A DNA stretch of 51,798 nt from contig JAKBPI010000014.1 in NCBI GenBank assembly GCA_021829645.1, forward strand, positions 1 through 51,798, written 5' to 3'. Each line of letters starts with the position of its first letter. The first letter of the stretch is position 1. The position numbers and the translations under genes were made by a program. The notes below the pieces were generated by a model. It did not search any database. It saw only the letters and a program-made list of their open reading frames with translations, and had not been told where the DNA came from. The DNA is from Actinomycetes bacterium (GTDB lineage: Bacteria > Actinomycetota > Acidimicrobiia > Acidimicrobiales > Bog-793). Shown here one piece after another: positions 1 to 8,659 of the stretch.

Positions 1-3000
1 CCAAAGAAGCACAAACTATATCCTTTACTTCTACGGCACCTTCTGAAACCTATGGAAGTACAACCAGCTACACCCCAACGGCTACTGCCACATCTACCCT
101 TAGTGTTACCTTCACGATAGATGCTTCGTCTTCTTCCGTCTGTTCTATTTCCGGAGGGGTTGTTTCCTTCTCTTCCGGAGGTACCTGTATCATAGATGCC
201 AACCAAGCGGGTAATACTGACTGGGCTGCTGCTCCGCAGGTTCAACAAGTCATCACCGTTGCCAAAGAAGCACAAACTATATCCTTTACTTCTACGGCAC
301 CTTCTGAAACCTATGGAAGTACAACCAGCTACACCCCAACGGCTACTGCCACATCTACCCTTAGTGTTACCTTCACGATAGATGCTTCTTCAACCTCTGG
401 ATGTAGTATCACAAGTGGAACTGTATCCTTTAGCTCTGCTGTTCCGGGTACCTGTATCATAGATGCCAACCAAGCGGGTAATACTGACTGGGCTGCTGCT
501 CCGCAGGTTCAACAAGTTATCACCGTTGCCAAAGAAGCACAAACTATATCCTTTACTTCTACGGCACCTTCTGAAACCTATGGAAGTACAACCAGCTACA
601 CCCCAACGGCTACTGCCACATCTACCCTTAGTGTTACCTTCACGATAGATGCTTCGTCTTCTTCCGTCTGTTCTATTTCCGGAGGGGTTGTTTCCTTCTC
701 TTCCGGAGGTACCTGTATCATAGATGCCAACCAAGCGGGTAATACTGACTGGGCTGCTGCTCCGCAGGTTCAACAGTCTATTACGGTAGGGGAAACGGCA
801 CAAACTATATCCTTTACTTCTGCTCCTCCAGTAAATATAACAGCCGGGGGTGCTAACTACACTCCAACGGCTACTGCCACATCTACCCTTGGTGTTACCT
901 TTAGTATCGACTCATCATCAACTGCCGGTACGTGTTCTATTTCCGGAGGGGTTGTTTCCTTCTCTTCCGGCGGTACCTGTATCATAGATGCCAACCAAGC
1001 GGGTAATACTGATTATTTTGCTGCTCCGCAAGTCCAACAGTCTATTACGGTAGGGGAAACGGCACAAACTATATCCTTTACTTCTACGGCACCTTCTGAA
1101 ACCTATGGAAGTACAACCGGCTACACCCCAACGGCTACTGCCACATCTACCCTTGGCGTTACCTTCACAATAGATGCTTCTTCAACCTCCGGATGCAGTA
1201 TCACAAGTGGAACTGTATCCTTTAGCTCTGCTGTTCCGGGTACCTGTATCATAGATGCCAACCAAGCGGGTAACGGTACCTATTCTGCTGCTCCGCAGGT
1301 TCAACAAGTCATCACTGTTGCCAAAGAAGCACAAACTATATCCTTTACTTCTACGGCACCTTCTGAAACCTATGGAAGTACAACCGGCTACACCCCAACG
1401 GCTACTGCCACATCTGCCCTTGGCGTTACCTTCACGATAGAAATAACCTCTTCTACAGTCTGTTCTATTTCCGGAGGGGTTGTTTCCTTCTCTTCCGGCG
1501 GTACCTGTATCATAGATGCCAACCAAGCGGGTAATGCCGACTACCAACCTGCCCCAGAAGTACAACAATCAGTGGTTGTTTCCGCTATGGCACAAACTAT
1601 ATCCTTTACTTCTACGGCACCTTCTGAAACCTATGGAAGTACAACCGGCTACACCCCAACGGCTACTGCCACATCTGCCCTTGGCGTTACCTTCACGATA
1701 GAAATAACCTCTTCTACAGTCTGTTCTATTTCCGGAGGGGTTGTTTCCTTCTCTTCCGGCGGTACCTGTATCATAGATGCCAACCAAGCGGGTAATGCCG
1801 ATTATTCAGTGGCTCCTCAGGTCCAGCAATTGGTAACAATTAATAAAGAACCTCAAACAATAGTCTTTACTTCATCGCCTTCCAGCACGGCTGTTGTGGG
1901 GGGTGCCGGTTACACCCCAACGGCTACTGCCACATCTGCCCTTGGTGCTGCATTCACAATAGACTCTACTTCGACTTCCGGTACGTGTTCCATAACAAGC
2001 GGTGCAGTTCTTTTTTTGAAACCGGGTACCTGTATCATAGATGCCAACCAAGCGGGTAATAGTGATTATCTTGCTGCTCCGCAAGTTCAGCAGTCTTTCG
2101 GAGTGGTGGATGGCACATCGCCGGGTGCCCCTACGGATATTAACGCAACGAAAGGCTCCGATGCATTAAACTTTACCTGGAGTCCTCCTGCGGAAAACGG
2201 AGGTTTGGCAATAAGTAGTTATCTTATTTCCCTAAAGAATGTTACATCAAACACCGCCAGTTCCGCTTTACAGGACTATACGACATCGTATGATGCAACC
2301 TCTCTTATCCCTGGCGATGTCTATCAAATGTCAGTTTCGGCTGTCAACTCAGCAGGCACTTCTCCCACTGCATTGTCCGATAATTATGTGGCGGTTTCTC
2401 TCGGTGCTTCATCCGGTGCTACTTGGAGTGGGGTAGCTACATCACCTAATCAAAGTATTACGGTAGGGAGTGCCGCTTCCGGTAACTCCTCTATCTCTGT
2501 AACGGCCTCTGGTGGTACGGGGAGTGTTTCCGTCACAAAGTATTCCGGGTCTCCATTGCCTCAGCTACCGGATATTCCGGGAAGTACATTTTTTAGTACA
2601 TCCCTGTCCAGCCAAGAGAATTTTTCCAATGTCACTGTTGAAATTTGCGGTATTCCTTCCGGTGGGTCGATAGGTTGGTGGGATCAGAATACACACGTCT
2701 TAGAAACGCCTACTGACGTTACTTCCTTGGGTAACGGTTGCTATGACGTGACCGTCAACTCTTCTACGATTCCTGACGTGTCGGAATTGGTCGACGGCAT
2801 CTTTATGGGTGTTCCTGCTGACGGGGCTGCTTTGTTCGGGAGTTCGGGTACATCCTACTCTGGCACGGGTGGAAGCGGTGCGCTTGCCTCCAAAGTGATA
2901 GTTTCTAAATCGGTTTCTCTATTGGGGCAAGGAGCCAAGCTGGGTGTAACAATGGAGTGCCAGGGAATTTCTACTTGTGCTGGCAATGTGACTGTTTTTG

Positions 3001-3551
3001 CTGTTGGTAGGGTAAAAAACCGTATGAAAAAAGTTGAGGCAGCAAGAGGGGCATTCAAACTTCTTGCCGGTAAGCAAAGGACGGTTTACTACAAGACAAC
3101 TAAATTAGGTAAAAGTATTTTCTTTTATGACCTGAAACACCACATCAAGATCAAGCCTTCGCAGTTTATCGTCACAATGATTAAGTCAGAGGCTGATCAA
3201 GTGTCTTTCTATTACCCACACCTGAATATGGCGCCGCGGTTTTTGATATCAAAGACAAAGAAAAAAACCCTTACTTTACGCGTTGGTTGTGAAGCAAAAT
3301 TTTCGTGTTCAGAAAAAGTTTTGCTTTGGCAAGCAGTCAAAGTAGCTGGTAAAGAAAAGTTTGTTTTATTTGCTCATGGGTATTCCCGTCTGGGAAGTGG
3401 TCAAGAAAAAGATATTACTTTATATGTAACAAAGTCTGGCATGACCGCTATGAGCCTCATAAGAAAAGAAAAAGAAAAGAAAACAACTCTTATTTTGGGA
3501 TTGGTCGGTTCTATCCGTATCCACGAGGGTGCATTACTTATATTTCGTTGA
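1..3551 (+). CDS. Secreted Ig-like tandem-repeat protein, 5' end outside window
   Basis: The frame is open from the first bases to a TGA at 3549-3551, so the protein is truncated by the window edge and its start and any signal peptide are not visible. In order it shows eight Ig-like repeats of about 87-89 residues (3-2108), a fibronectin type III-like domain (about 2109-2400, with WSPP and a YQMSVSAVNSAG-type strand), a Ser/Gly-rich region, and a basic C-terminal region from about 2880. Each repeat has two Cys, in CSI and TCIIDANQAG contexts, that could form a disulfide. Such repeats are known from secreted and surface proteins of Actinobacteria and other bacteria. No LPXTG motif or C-terminal membrane anchor is visible. 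The likely role, inferred only, is a cell-surface or matrix protein. The substrate is unknown. Confidence 0.8.
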   Translation, partial: KEAQTISFTSTAPSETYGSTTSYTPTATATSTLSVTFTIDASSSSVCSISGGVVSFSSGGTCIIDANQAGNTDWAAAPQVQQVITVAKEAQTISFTSTAPSETYGSTTSYTPTATATSTLSVTFTIDASSTSGCSITSGTVSFSSAVPGTCIIDANQAGNTDWAAAPQVQQVITVAKEAQTISFTSTAPSETYGSTTSYTPTATATSTLSVTFTIDASSSSVCSISGGVVSFSSGGTCIIDANQAGNTDWAAAPQVQQSITVGETAQTISFTSAPPVNITAGGANYTPTATATSTLGVTFSIDSSSTAGTCSISGGVVSFSSGGTCIIDANQAGNTDYFAAPQVQQSITVGETAQTISFTSTAPSETYGSTTGYTPTATATSTLGVTFTIDASSTSGCSITSGTVSFSSAVPGTCIIDANQAGNGTYSAAPQVQQVITVAKEAQTISFTSTAPSETYGSTTGYTPTATATSALGVTFTIEITSSTVCSISGGVVSFSSGGTCIIDANQAGNADYQPAPEVQQSVVVSAMAQTISFTSTAPSETYGSTTGYTPTATATSALGVTFTIEITSSTVCSISGGVVSFSSGGTCIIDANQAGNADYSVAPQVQQLVTINKEPQTIVFTSSPSSTAVVGGAGYTPTATATSALGAAFTIDSTSTSGTCSITSGAVLFLKPGTCIIDANQAGNSDYLAAPQVQQSFGVVDGTSPGAPTDINATKGSDALNFTWSPPAENGGLAISSYLISLKNVTSNTASSALQDYTTSYDATSLIPGDVYQMSVSAVNSAGTSPTALSDNYVAVSLGASSGATWSGVATSPNQSITVGSAASGNSSISVTASGGTGSVSVTKYSGSPLPQLPDIPGSTFFSTSLSSQENFSNVTVEICGIPSGGSIGWWDQNTHVLETPTDVTSLGNGCYDVTVNSSTIPDVSELVDGIFMGVPADGAALFGSSGTSYSGTGGSGALASKVIVSKSVSLLGQGAKLGVTMECQGISTCAGNVTVFAVGRVKNRMKKVEAARGAFKLLAGKQRTVYYKTTKLGKSIFFYDLKHHIKIKPSQFIVTMIKSEADQVSFYYPHLNMAPRFLISKTKKKTLTLRVGCEAKFSCSEKVLLWQAVKVAGKEKFVLFAHGYSRLGSGQEKDITLYVTKSGMTAMSLIRKEKEKKTTLILGLVGSIRIHEGALLIFR
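3..2108 (+). repeat. Eight in-frame tandem repeats of 261-267 bp
   Basis: Units start at 3, 264, 531, 792, 1056, 1323, 1584 and 1845, judged from the recurring CAAACTATATCC segment, so unit lengths are multiples of three. Units 1, 2, 3, 5, 6 and 7 share long identical DNA stretches, while units 4 and 8 have diverged. Units 2 and 5 share a variant with AVPG before the second Cys and are 267 bp; units 6 and 7 share an EITSSTVC variant. The array continues beyond the left edge, so its full copy number is unknown. Confidence 0.9.
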
Positions 3552-3664
3552 AATACCAATCGAAGTTTTTGTTTCCGACAGACTAATCCGCCCTCCATCT
3601 TCAAAGGCTATATTGCGCTACAATATTTTACAAGTTATCGTCTGCAGCGTAGGGAATATAGAAT

Positions 3665-4672
3665 TTGAATGGTAAAGAGTTAAAAGTCGCAGTTATAGGT
3701 GCCGGATCTTGGGGCAGTGTAGTAGCGACTTTGCTTGCCGATAAAGTAAAAACGGTTATCTGGACGAGAACGCCAGAAGTGGCAGAAAGTATAAATTGTC
3801 ACCATCTCAATCCCTCCTACCTCGGCCCTTATCAGCTCTCAAAGAATTTATTGGCGACTTGTGATCTAGAGGAGGCCTCAGGCGAAGCGGATATTTTGAT
3901 AATTGCTATTCCGGCAAAGTGGATAAGTAACTTTTTCGATTCTCAAAAATTATTACCTAAGCAAAGTTCCATTATCTTGTCCCTCACTAAGGGTCTGGAG
4001 CCGTTGACCGGAATGAGGGTTACGGAAATTTTTTGTCAAAAATACCCGGAATTGCCTATAGGTGTATTGACAGGTCCGAATTTGGCCCAAGAAGTTTTGG
4101 CAGGGCAGCCATCGGCATCGGTTGTAGCTTTTAACGACGACAACATAGCCAAAGTGATTCAAGAACTGCTTGTCTGCAAACATTGGCGCCTTTATCGTAA
4201 CAACGATGTTCTTGGTTGTGAAATAGCGGGAGCCGCTAAAAATGTTTTGGCAATAGCTTCAGGAATTGTCGCGGGTCTGGGACTGGGCGCCAATACTCAG
4301 GCAGCTCTGATCACAAGATCTCTGGCCGAACTATCCAGACTTGGTGTTGCAATGGGCGGCAATTCAGAGACTTTTTCTGGATTGGCAGGACTTGGAGATT
4401 TGCTGGCAACTTGTATGAGTGATAAAAGCCGTAATAGACAAGTTGGATTTGCTCTGGCTAAAGGCGAGAAGCTTGTTGAGTTTCAGCAGGAAACAAAAAT
4501 GGTTGCCGAAGGTATAACAACGGCAAAGCCTCTTCTTGAATTGGCTGAGTTACATGGAATTGAGATGCCTGTAGCAGAGCAGGTAAAGGCCGTTCTTTTT
4601 GACTCCATACCAACAGAAGAAGCGATACTTTCCCTGATGAGTAGGGAAATAAAAAGCGAATACAAGTATTAG
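3665..4672 (+). CDS. gpsA: Glycerol-3-phosphate dehydrogenase [NAD(P)+]
   Basis: Reduces dihydroxyacetone phosphate to sn-glycerol 3-phosphate in the cytosol, supplying the backbone for phospholipids. The 335-residue length is normal for GpsA. The N-terminal Rossmann motif GAGSWG is at residues 12-17. A KGLEP segment, a GPNLAQEV segment and the AGAAKNVLAIASG segment with the conserved catalytic Lys follow in family order. The start is a TTG at 3665, chosen because AGGGA lies about ten bases upstream and because the Rossmann strand begins right after it; no ATG is better placed. The gene is followed 44 bp later by rnhB, probably in the same transcript. Confidence 0.95.
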   Translation: MNGKELKVAVIGAGSWGSVVATLLADKVKTVIWTRTPEVAESINCHHLNPSYLGPYQLSKNLLATCDLEEASGEADILIIAIPAKWISNFFDSQKLLPKQSSIILSLTKGLEPLTGMRVTEIFCQKYPELPIGVLTGPNLAQEVLAGQPSASVVAFNDDNIAKVIQELLVCKHWRLYRNNDVLGCEIAGAAKNVLAIASGIVAGLGLGANTQAALITRSLAELSRLGVAMGGNSETFSGLAGLGDLLATCMSDKSRNRQVGFALAKGEKLVEFQQETKMVAEGITTAKPLLELAELHGIEMPVAEQVKAVLFDSIPTEEAILSLMSREIKSEYKY

Positions 4673-4716
4673 TTGGTTTAGGTTTATGAGAAGAAAGATA
4701 GTCAATAGAATCTGCT

Positions 4717-5316
4717 ATGCAGGGAATAGAAAGTAACTTTTTTGCACAAGGCCACCGTGTACTGGCTGGAATAGATGAAGTGGGGCGGGGTGCATGGGCC
4801 GGGCCGGTTGCCGTTGGTGTCGTGATGGCGACTTCTGCCGATATTGTGCACTTCCCCGAAGGCATAAAGGACTCCAAGCTTTTGTCTCCATCAACAAGGG
4901 AAAAGCTGGTTCCCAAAATCGAGAGATCCTGTTTCGGTTTCGGGGTTGGTTTTGCCGATAATTCAGAATGCGACCTACTGGGCATGACAAAAGCTCAGGC
5001 TTTGGCTACAGAGAGGGCAATTGCAAAGACTGGTATCCAACCTGACCTCATACTTTTGGATGGTAAGTTCAATTTTAGCGAATTTGAAAATGTCGTCACA
5101 ATCATACGGGGAGACTCAAAGTCTCTACTGATAGCTGCAGCTTCTGTGGTTGCCAAAGTAACCCGTGATAACCTCATGATTGCCTACGAGAAAGAATTCC
5201 CACAATACGGTTTTGCTTCTAATAAGGGGTATCCTTCACTGCAGCACAGGTGCGTTGTGGAAGAAATTGGACTTTCCTCAATACATCGTAAAAGTTGGAA
5301 AGTTGTTGGAATATGA
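4717..5316 (+). CDS. rnhB: Ribonuclease HII
   Basis: Cleaves the RNA strand of RNA-DNA hybrids and incises at single ribonucleotides in duplex DNA. The protein has 199 residues, the usual size. The four acidic metal ligands of the family are visible: D20 and E21 in GIDEVGRG, D115 in LLDGKF and D133 in RGDSKS, followed by the AAASVVAKVTRD helix. The ATG at 4717 places the DEVGRG motif about 20 residues in, as in homologues. It sits between gpsA and a permease gene on the same strand with short gaps, suggesting co-transcription. Confidence 0.96.
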   Translation: MQGIESNFFAQGHRVLAGIDEVGRGAWAGPVAVGVVMATSADIVHFPEGIKDSKLLSPSTREKLVPKIERSCFGFGVGFADNSECDLLGMTKAQALATERAIAKTGIQPDLILLDGKFNFSEFENVVTIIRGDSKSLLIAAASVVAKVTRDNLMIAYEKEFPQYGFASNKGYPSLQHRCVVEEIGLSSIHRKSWKVVGI

Positions 5317-5363
5317 GGGCTAAAAAGCATACACAGCTGGCTTTAAGAATGTATAACTTTTAG

Positions 5364-6266
5364 GTGTCTATTATTTTTGCCCTTCTGGCGGCGATGTCTA
5401 ACGCTTTGGCAACGGTAATGCAGCGTATCGGTGTCGAGGCATCGGGTGGAGCCAATTCAGTCAACAGCGACTCGTCTAAAAGCAGTTTTAAATTTACGAA
5501 TCTTCTGAAAAGTTCTGTATGGCTCGCTGGGCTTGGGTTGATGACAGCCAGTTTTTTATTGCAGGCTATTGCTTTAGCATTTGGCAACCTCACAACCGTA
5601 CAGCCCGTTATGGTTATGGAGTTGTTGTTTATTGTCATTATACTTTGGTTTTGGTTCGATCATCAAATCGACAAGCACGACATTCTAAGTGTTTTTGGTG
5701 TAATAGTAGGGCTCGGGCTGTTTTTGGGCTTTAGTTTTGGGCAAAGAGGGAACTTGCATCCCGACTTGGACGATTGGATGGCAGTCATCGGGGGGGGATT
5801 GGGTGTCATCCTGGTTTCTCTACTGTTCTCGACTAAAGGGAGCAGGAGTTTCAAAGCAGCAAGTTTTGGGGTGGCAGGAGGTACGGCTTTTGCCGTAACG
5901 GCAGCTTTTATCAAACAGGTAGCCGAACAATGGCCGCACGGCATTGTTTACATACTCTCCAATTGGCAGGGGTATGGAGTTGCCGTTGCCGGCATGGCCG
6001 GTCTGATATTGAGCCAGCATGCCTTAGACGCCGGTCCCGTAGCGGCCTCTCAGTCGGCGCTCCTCATATCAAACCCACTTGCGAGTATCGTTATGGGTGT
6101 TTACTTATTTGGTAACCATCTGGACAGATCCGGACCAAGGCTGGGAGTGGAAATTTTTGCTCTTGCCGTGATGTTCGTTTCTCTGTTTTTTCTCAGCCAT
6201 TCTCCGCTTATTGACTCACATGGAATGACCTCAGACAGATTATTGCAGGATGAAGACTTTTTGTGA
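5364..6266 (+). CDS. DMT/EamA-type multidrug or metabolite permease
   Basis: A 300-residue, highly hydrophobic protein with roughly nine or ten membrane segments in two related halves. Helix-rich segments such as NALATVMQRIGVEA, GNLTTVQPVMVMELLF and SQSALLISNPLASIVMGVYLFG fit the drug/metabolite transporter superfamily, in which the two EamA-like halves pack together in the inner membrane. The substrate cannot be read from sequence. The start is a GTG at 5364 and no strong ribosome binding site is visible. It follows rnhB by 47 bp. A short charged linker (NSDSSKSS) lies between the first and second predicted helices. Confidence 0.75.
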   Translation: MSIIFALLAAMSNALATVMQRIGVEASGGANSVNSDSSKSSFKFTNLLKSSVWLAGLGLMTASFLLQAIALAFGNLTTVQPVMVMELLFIVIILWFWFDHQIDKHDILSVFGVIVGLGLFLGFSFGQRGNLHPDLDDWMAVIGGGLGVILVSLLFSTKGSRSFKAASFGVAGGTAFAVTAAFIKQVAEQWPHGIVYILSNWQGYGVAVAGMAGLILSQHALDAGPVAASQSALLISNPLASIVMGVYLFGNHLDRSGPRLGVEIFALAVMFVSLFFLSHSPLIDSHGMTSDRLLQDEDFL

Positions 6267-6325
6267 ACCACAACACAGTATGTCGTCTAAGGTATACTAC
6301 ATAAGTAAAATGCAGTATAGTCGCG

Positions 6326-6355
6326 TTATCAATAATGAGTGCGCCGTGCTATAGT
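6326..6355 (+). promoter_or_regulatory. Candidate promoter giving a leaderless lipoprotein mRNA
   Basis: TATAGT at 6350-6355 is a good -10 box, with TTATCA at 6326-6331 as a weak -35 at 18 bp spacing. A start about seven bases after the -10 would fall at about 6362, one or two bases before the ATG at 6364. No Shine-Dalgarno sequence precedes that ATG, in line with leaderless translation, which is common in Actinobacteria. Inference from sequence only. Confidence 0.4.
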
Positions 6356-6363
6356 TCGATATC

Positions 6364-7020
6364 ATGAAAGATAGGCTACGGTGTAAAGATTTTTATTCAT
6401 TGAATAAATTCGGTTTTCTCTCAAAAGCAGGTGCCGCCATGTTGCTTTGTTCCTTACTCTTTGCCGCCTGTGGCAATTCATCAACTTCATCAGTTCGCAA
6501 AACAGGTAAACTCCATCCCGTAAGTACAACTCAGTCGTCAGTTACCTCAACTACCACCAAGATTTTAGACACCACGACCACTGCTTTCCCGTCCGGGCAA
6601 TGTAATGCTTCTGAACTGAGATTTGCCGAAGACCAGGCTTTATCCGTGGTATCCGCCGGTGCTACGGAGCTGGCAATTGTTGTAGAAGATACAGGTAACG
6701 CAAAATGCAGTATATCCGGTTATCCGGAAATATCATTTTTACCAAACAAGGGAGGGTTGGGAAACAGTGCCAGCAACAAACCCATATCTTTTCAAGTGAA
6801 TCATTCGGGATCTTCTTACAAACCGATTACCCTTGTTGATGGGCAAAGAGCGGTTTTCTATATTAAGTACTATTCGGTACCGGTAAACGGAGTTGGGTGT
6901 TCGATCGTGGGATCTATGGAGATTGGAATCCCCGGAATTGCCGGGACTGCTAACCTAAGTGTAGGTTTTCCGGGTTGTGGTCCTGGGGTTGTTATTTATC
7001 CTTTGGTAGTACTCAATTAG
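6364..7020 (+). CDS. Lipoprotein, DUF4232-like
   Basis: A 218-residue exported lipoprotein of unknown function. Residues 1-36 form a type II signal peptide: basic N-terminus, hydrophobic stretch AAMLLCSLLFAAC and lipobox Cys36. A Ser/Thr-rich linker (about 37-78) separates the membrane anchor from the domain. The domain starts with QCNASELRF and has KCSISGYPEISFL, then a GQRAVFYIKY strand and C-terminal Cys pairs; this order matches the DUF4232 family of actinobacterial secreted proteins as I recall it. It is probably tethered to the outer face of the membrane. It sits between the DMT permease and tRNA-Val with its own likely promoter, so it need not be functionally linked to either. Confidence 0.7.
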   Translation: MKDRLRCKDFYSLNKFGFLSKAGAAMLLCSLLFAACGNSSTSSVRKTGKLHPVSTTQSSVTSTTTKILDTTTTAFPSGQCNASELRFAEDQALSVVSAGATELAIVVEDTGNAKCSISGYPEISFLPNKGGLGNSASNKPISFQVNHSGSSYKPITLVDGQRAVFYIKYYSVPVNGVGCSIVGSMEIGIPGIAGTANLSVGFPGCGPGVVIYPLVVLN

Positions 7021-7069
7021 TTTTTAACTTTTTAAGGTCTGCTTTTAAGCTATTATGAAACATACTTTA

Positions 7070-7143
7070 GGGCGCTTAGCTCAGGTGGCCAGAGCAGCTC
7101 GCTTACAACGAGCAGGTCGGGGGTTCAAGTCCCTCAGCGCCCA
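7070..7143 (+). tRNA. tRNA-Val (anticodon UAC)
   Basis: A complete cloverleaf can be folded. The acceptor stem GGGCGCT pairs with AGCGCCC, the D arm is GCTC/GAGC, and the anticodon stem GCTCG/CGAGC carries loop CTTACAA with anticodon TAC. The T arm is GGGGG-TTCAAGT-CCCTC with one G-U pair. The discriminator base is A7143 and no CCA is encoded. A TATTAT -10 box at 7051-7056 is properly placed to drive it. Confidence 0.97.
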
Positions 7144-7334
7144 CTATTGTTGAGAAGTTTCAAAATATCAGCTTCATTCAATAATTTCGTGTACTGCTAA
7201 ACCGGAAACATCTCTTGTGTGAGGCAGGTGCTTTACCTGGAGTCTTGTTGTCGTCAAAGTACGTTTCTGTCAGAAAGACTATTCTTTTTCCGGTTTTTGT
7301 ACTTTTGCCATTGCTTAGCAATAAGGAGGTTCGT

Positions 7335-8285
7335 ATGAAGCTAGGACTAGAGTACTTCATTGATGATGCCACCTATGCCCATGTGGAAGAGATTCGAAGG
7401 CTCAGCGCTTCCATAATGGGGTCTTCAAACAAGAAACCGCAAGTTGATCTGCTGACTGACGATGGGTTAAAAGCTGCCAGGAGTCAACTAAGGCACCGTC
7501 CGCCTGATCAGCGGGCGGTAGAGTGTCTTGCGATTTCTGGTTCGCAGCAGGTGCCGGTAAGGATTATAACGCCTCGTCGTGACCCAGCTCACGCTGTCTA
7601 CCTCCAGATTCACGGAGGAGGCTTTTATATGGACTCGGCCACGCGAAGCGATGTTAATAATGTCGTATTGGCCGATACCCTGCAGGTTGTGGTGGTCAGT
7701 GTCGACTATCGACTTGCTCCCGAGTATCCTTGGCCTGCTGCACCAAACGATTGTGAAACTGCAGCAATCTGGCTCGCGGAAGAGGCAGAGTCTTTGTTCG
7801 GAACGGGGCGACTACTTATAGGCGGCGCTTCGGCCGGAGCAAACCTAGTAATGACGACCTTACTGCGTTTGCGTGATAGAGACCTAATGAGTCCTTTTGC
7901 CGGTGCGGTCTTGCAGTTTGGTGCCTACGATTTGAGTGGACAATCGCCAGGAGGGCGTCTCTACGCAGATGAACAGTTTATTCAGCTGTATGCCGGAAAT
8001 GTGACTGATAGGAGTAATCCGGATATTTCTCCACTCTATGGTGACCTCAAGAACCTACCACCAACGCTACTTGTTGTCGGTAGCGATGACCTACTATTGG
8101 AAGACAGCCTTGCTCTTGCCGGACGTCTGTCTGTCGCCGGTAATGACGTTGATCTTCGGATATACCCTGAGGCTTTTCACGGCTTCACCTCATTTCCCTC
8201 CGGTATGGCTTCAACTGCCTTAGCCGATATCAATTTATGGTGTGCTCAACGTTTGGGAGATAATTGTCGCTTCAGAGTCGAGTGA
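7335..8285 (+). CDS. Alpha/beta hydrolase, hormone-sensitive lipase (family IV) esterase
   Basis: Probably hydrolyses short or medium acyl esters; the natural substrate is unknown. The ATG at 7335 is chosen because a perfect AAGGAGG lies at 7323-7329; the frame is open further upstream to 7215 but that part looks non-coding. The resulting 316-residue protein has the oxyanion-hole HGGG at residues 93-96, the nucleophile Ser166 in GASAG, the acid Asp252 in the GSDDLLLED segment and His282 in EAFHGF, the complete family IV triad. There is no signal peptide, so it should be cytosolic. It follows tRNA-Val and is probably transcribed on its own. Confidence 0.88.
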   Translation: MKLGLEYFIDDATYAHVEEIRRLSASIMGSSNKKPQVDLLTDDGLKAARSQLRHRPPDQRAVECLAISGSQQVPVRIITPRRDPAHAVYLQIHGGGFYMDSATRSDVNNVVLADTLQVVVVSVDYRLAPEYPWPAAPNDCETAAIWLAEEAESLFGTGRLLIGGASAGANLVMTTLLRLRDRDLMSPFAGAVLQFGAYDLSGQSPGGRLYADEQFIQLYAGNVTDRSNPDISPLYGDLKNLPPTLLVVGSDDLLLEDSLALAGRLSVAGNDVDLRIYPEAFHGFTSFPSGMASTALADINLWCAQRLGDNCRFRVE

Positions 8286-8659
8286 TTCCGGTATCGGTAG
8301 ATTTCCTGTTAGATGAAGTAGCTTAGAGTGACAAGTTATTCCAAGCGGTGATTTTGCTTTAGTAAGCGATAGCGACCGGGGGAGCTGAATCGCTTAGACG
8401 CTAATCATACGGCTGGGATTTGTTGTTGTACGAAAGTGCGAAGGACTGATGTAAATAAAGTGTCTTTTGATACTTGCTAGTTGTAGAATTTCCTGAGAGT
8501 ATATGTTTTCAATGGTGATGATTGCCAATGTTGGTAAGTGACGTTTATTTTGCGGTATCACTTGTAGCCACTTTTGTGATCCACCACTTAATTGAGTTTT
8601 ACTAAAAACGATAAGAAATGGTTGAGACCAGACAACGGAATTGCTAAGGGGAATTGCGA
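8286..8659. other. Gene-free gap with an 8-bp-stem hairpin
   Basis: No credible coding frame is visible over 374 bases. It contains a perfect inverted repeat, TAAGCGAT at 8363-8370 and ATCGCTTA at 8389-8396. An inner AGC/GCT pairing could extend the stem. No T-run follows, so it is not a classic intrinsic terminator. A small GTTTT/AAAAC hairpin lies close to the downstream gene. Nothing else is recognised. Confidence 0.5.

Noticed and set aside
196-381. Short plus-strand frames inside the repeats (also 463-648, 1255-1440, 1516-1701)
   Set aside because: They are out of frame with the repeat protein and are copies of one another because the DNA is repeated.
390-803. Antisense frames across the Ig-like repeats (also 1182-1568 and 1569-1787) with Arg/Gly/Cys-rich translations
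   Set aside because: They recur with the repeat unit, have no family resemblance and lie opposite a continuous frame that makes a sensible repeat protein.
4458-4985. 175-residue minus-strand frame across the gpsA-rnhB junction
   Set aside because: It is antisense to two clear enzymes with intact motifs.
7215-7334. Forty-codon upstream extension of the HSL esterase
   Set aside because: The consensus AAGGAGG before the ATG at 7335 and family length favour the shorter protein.
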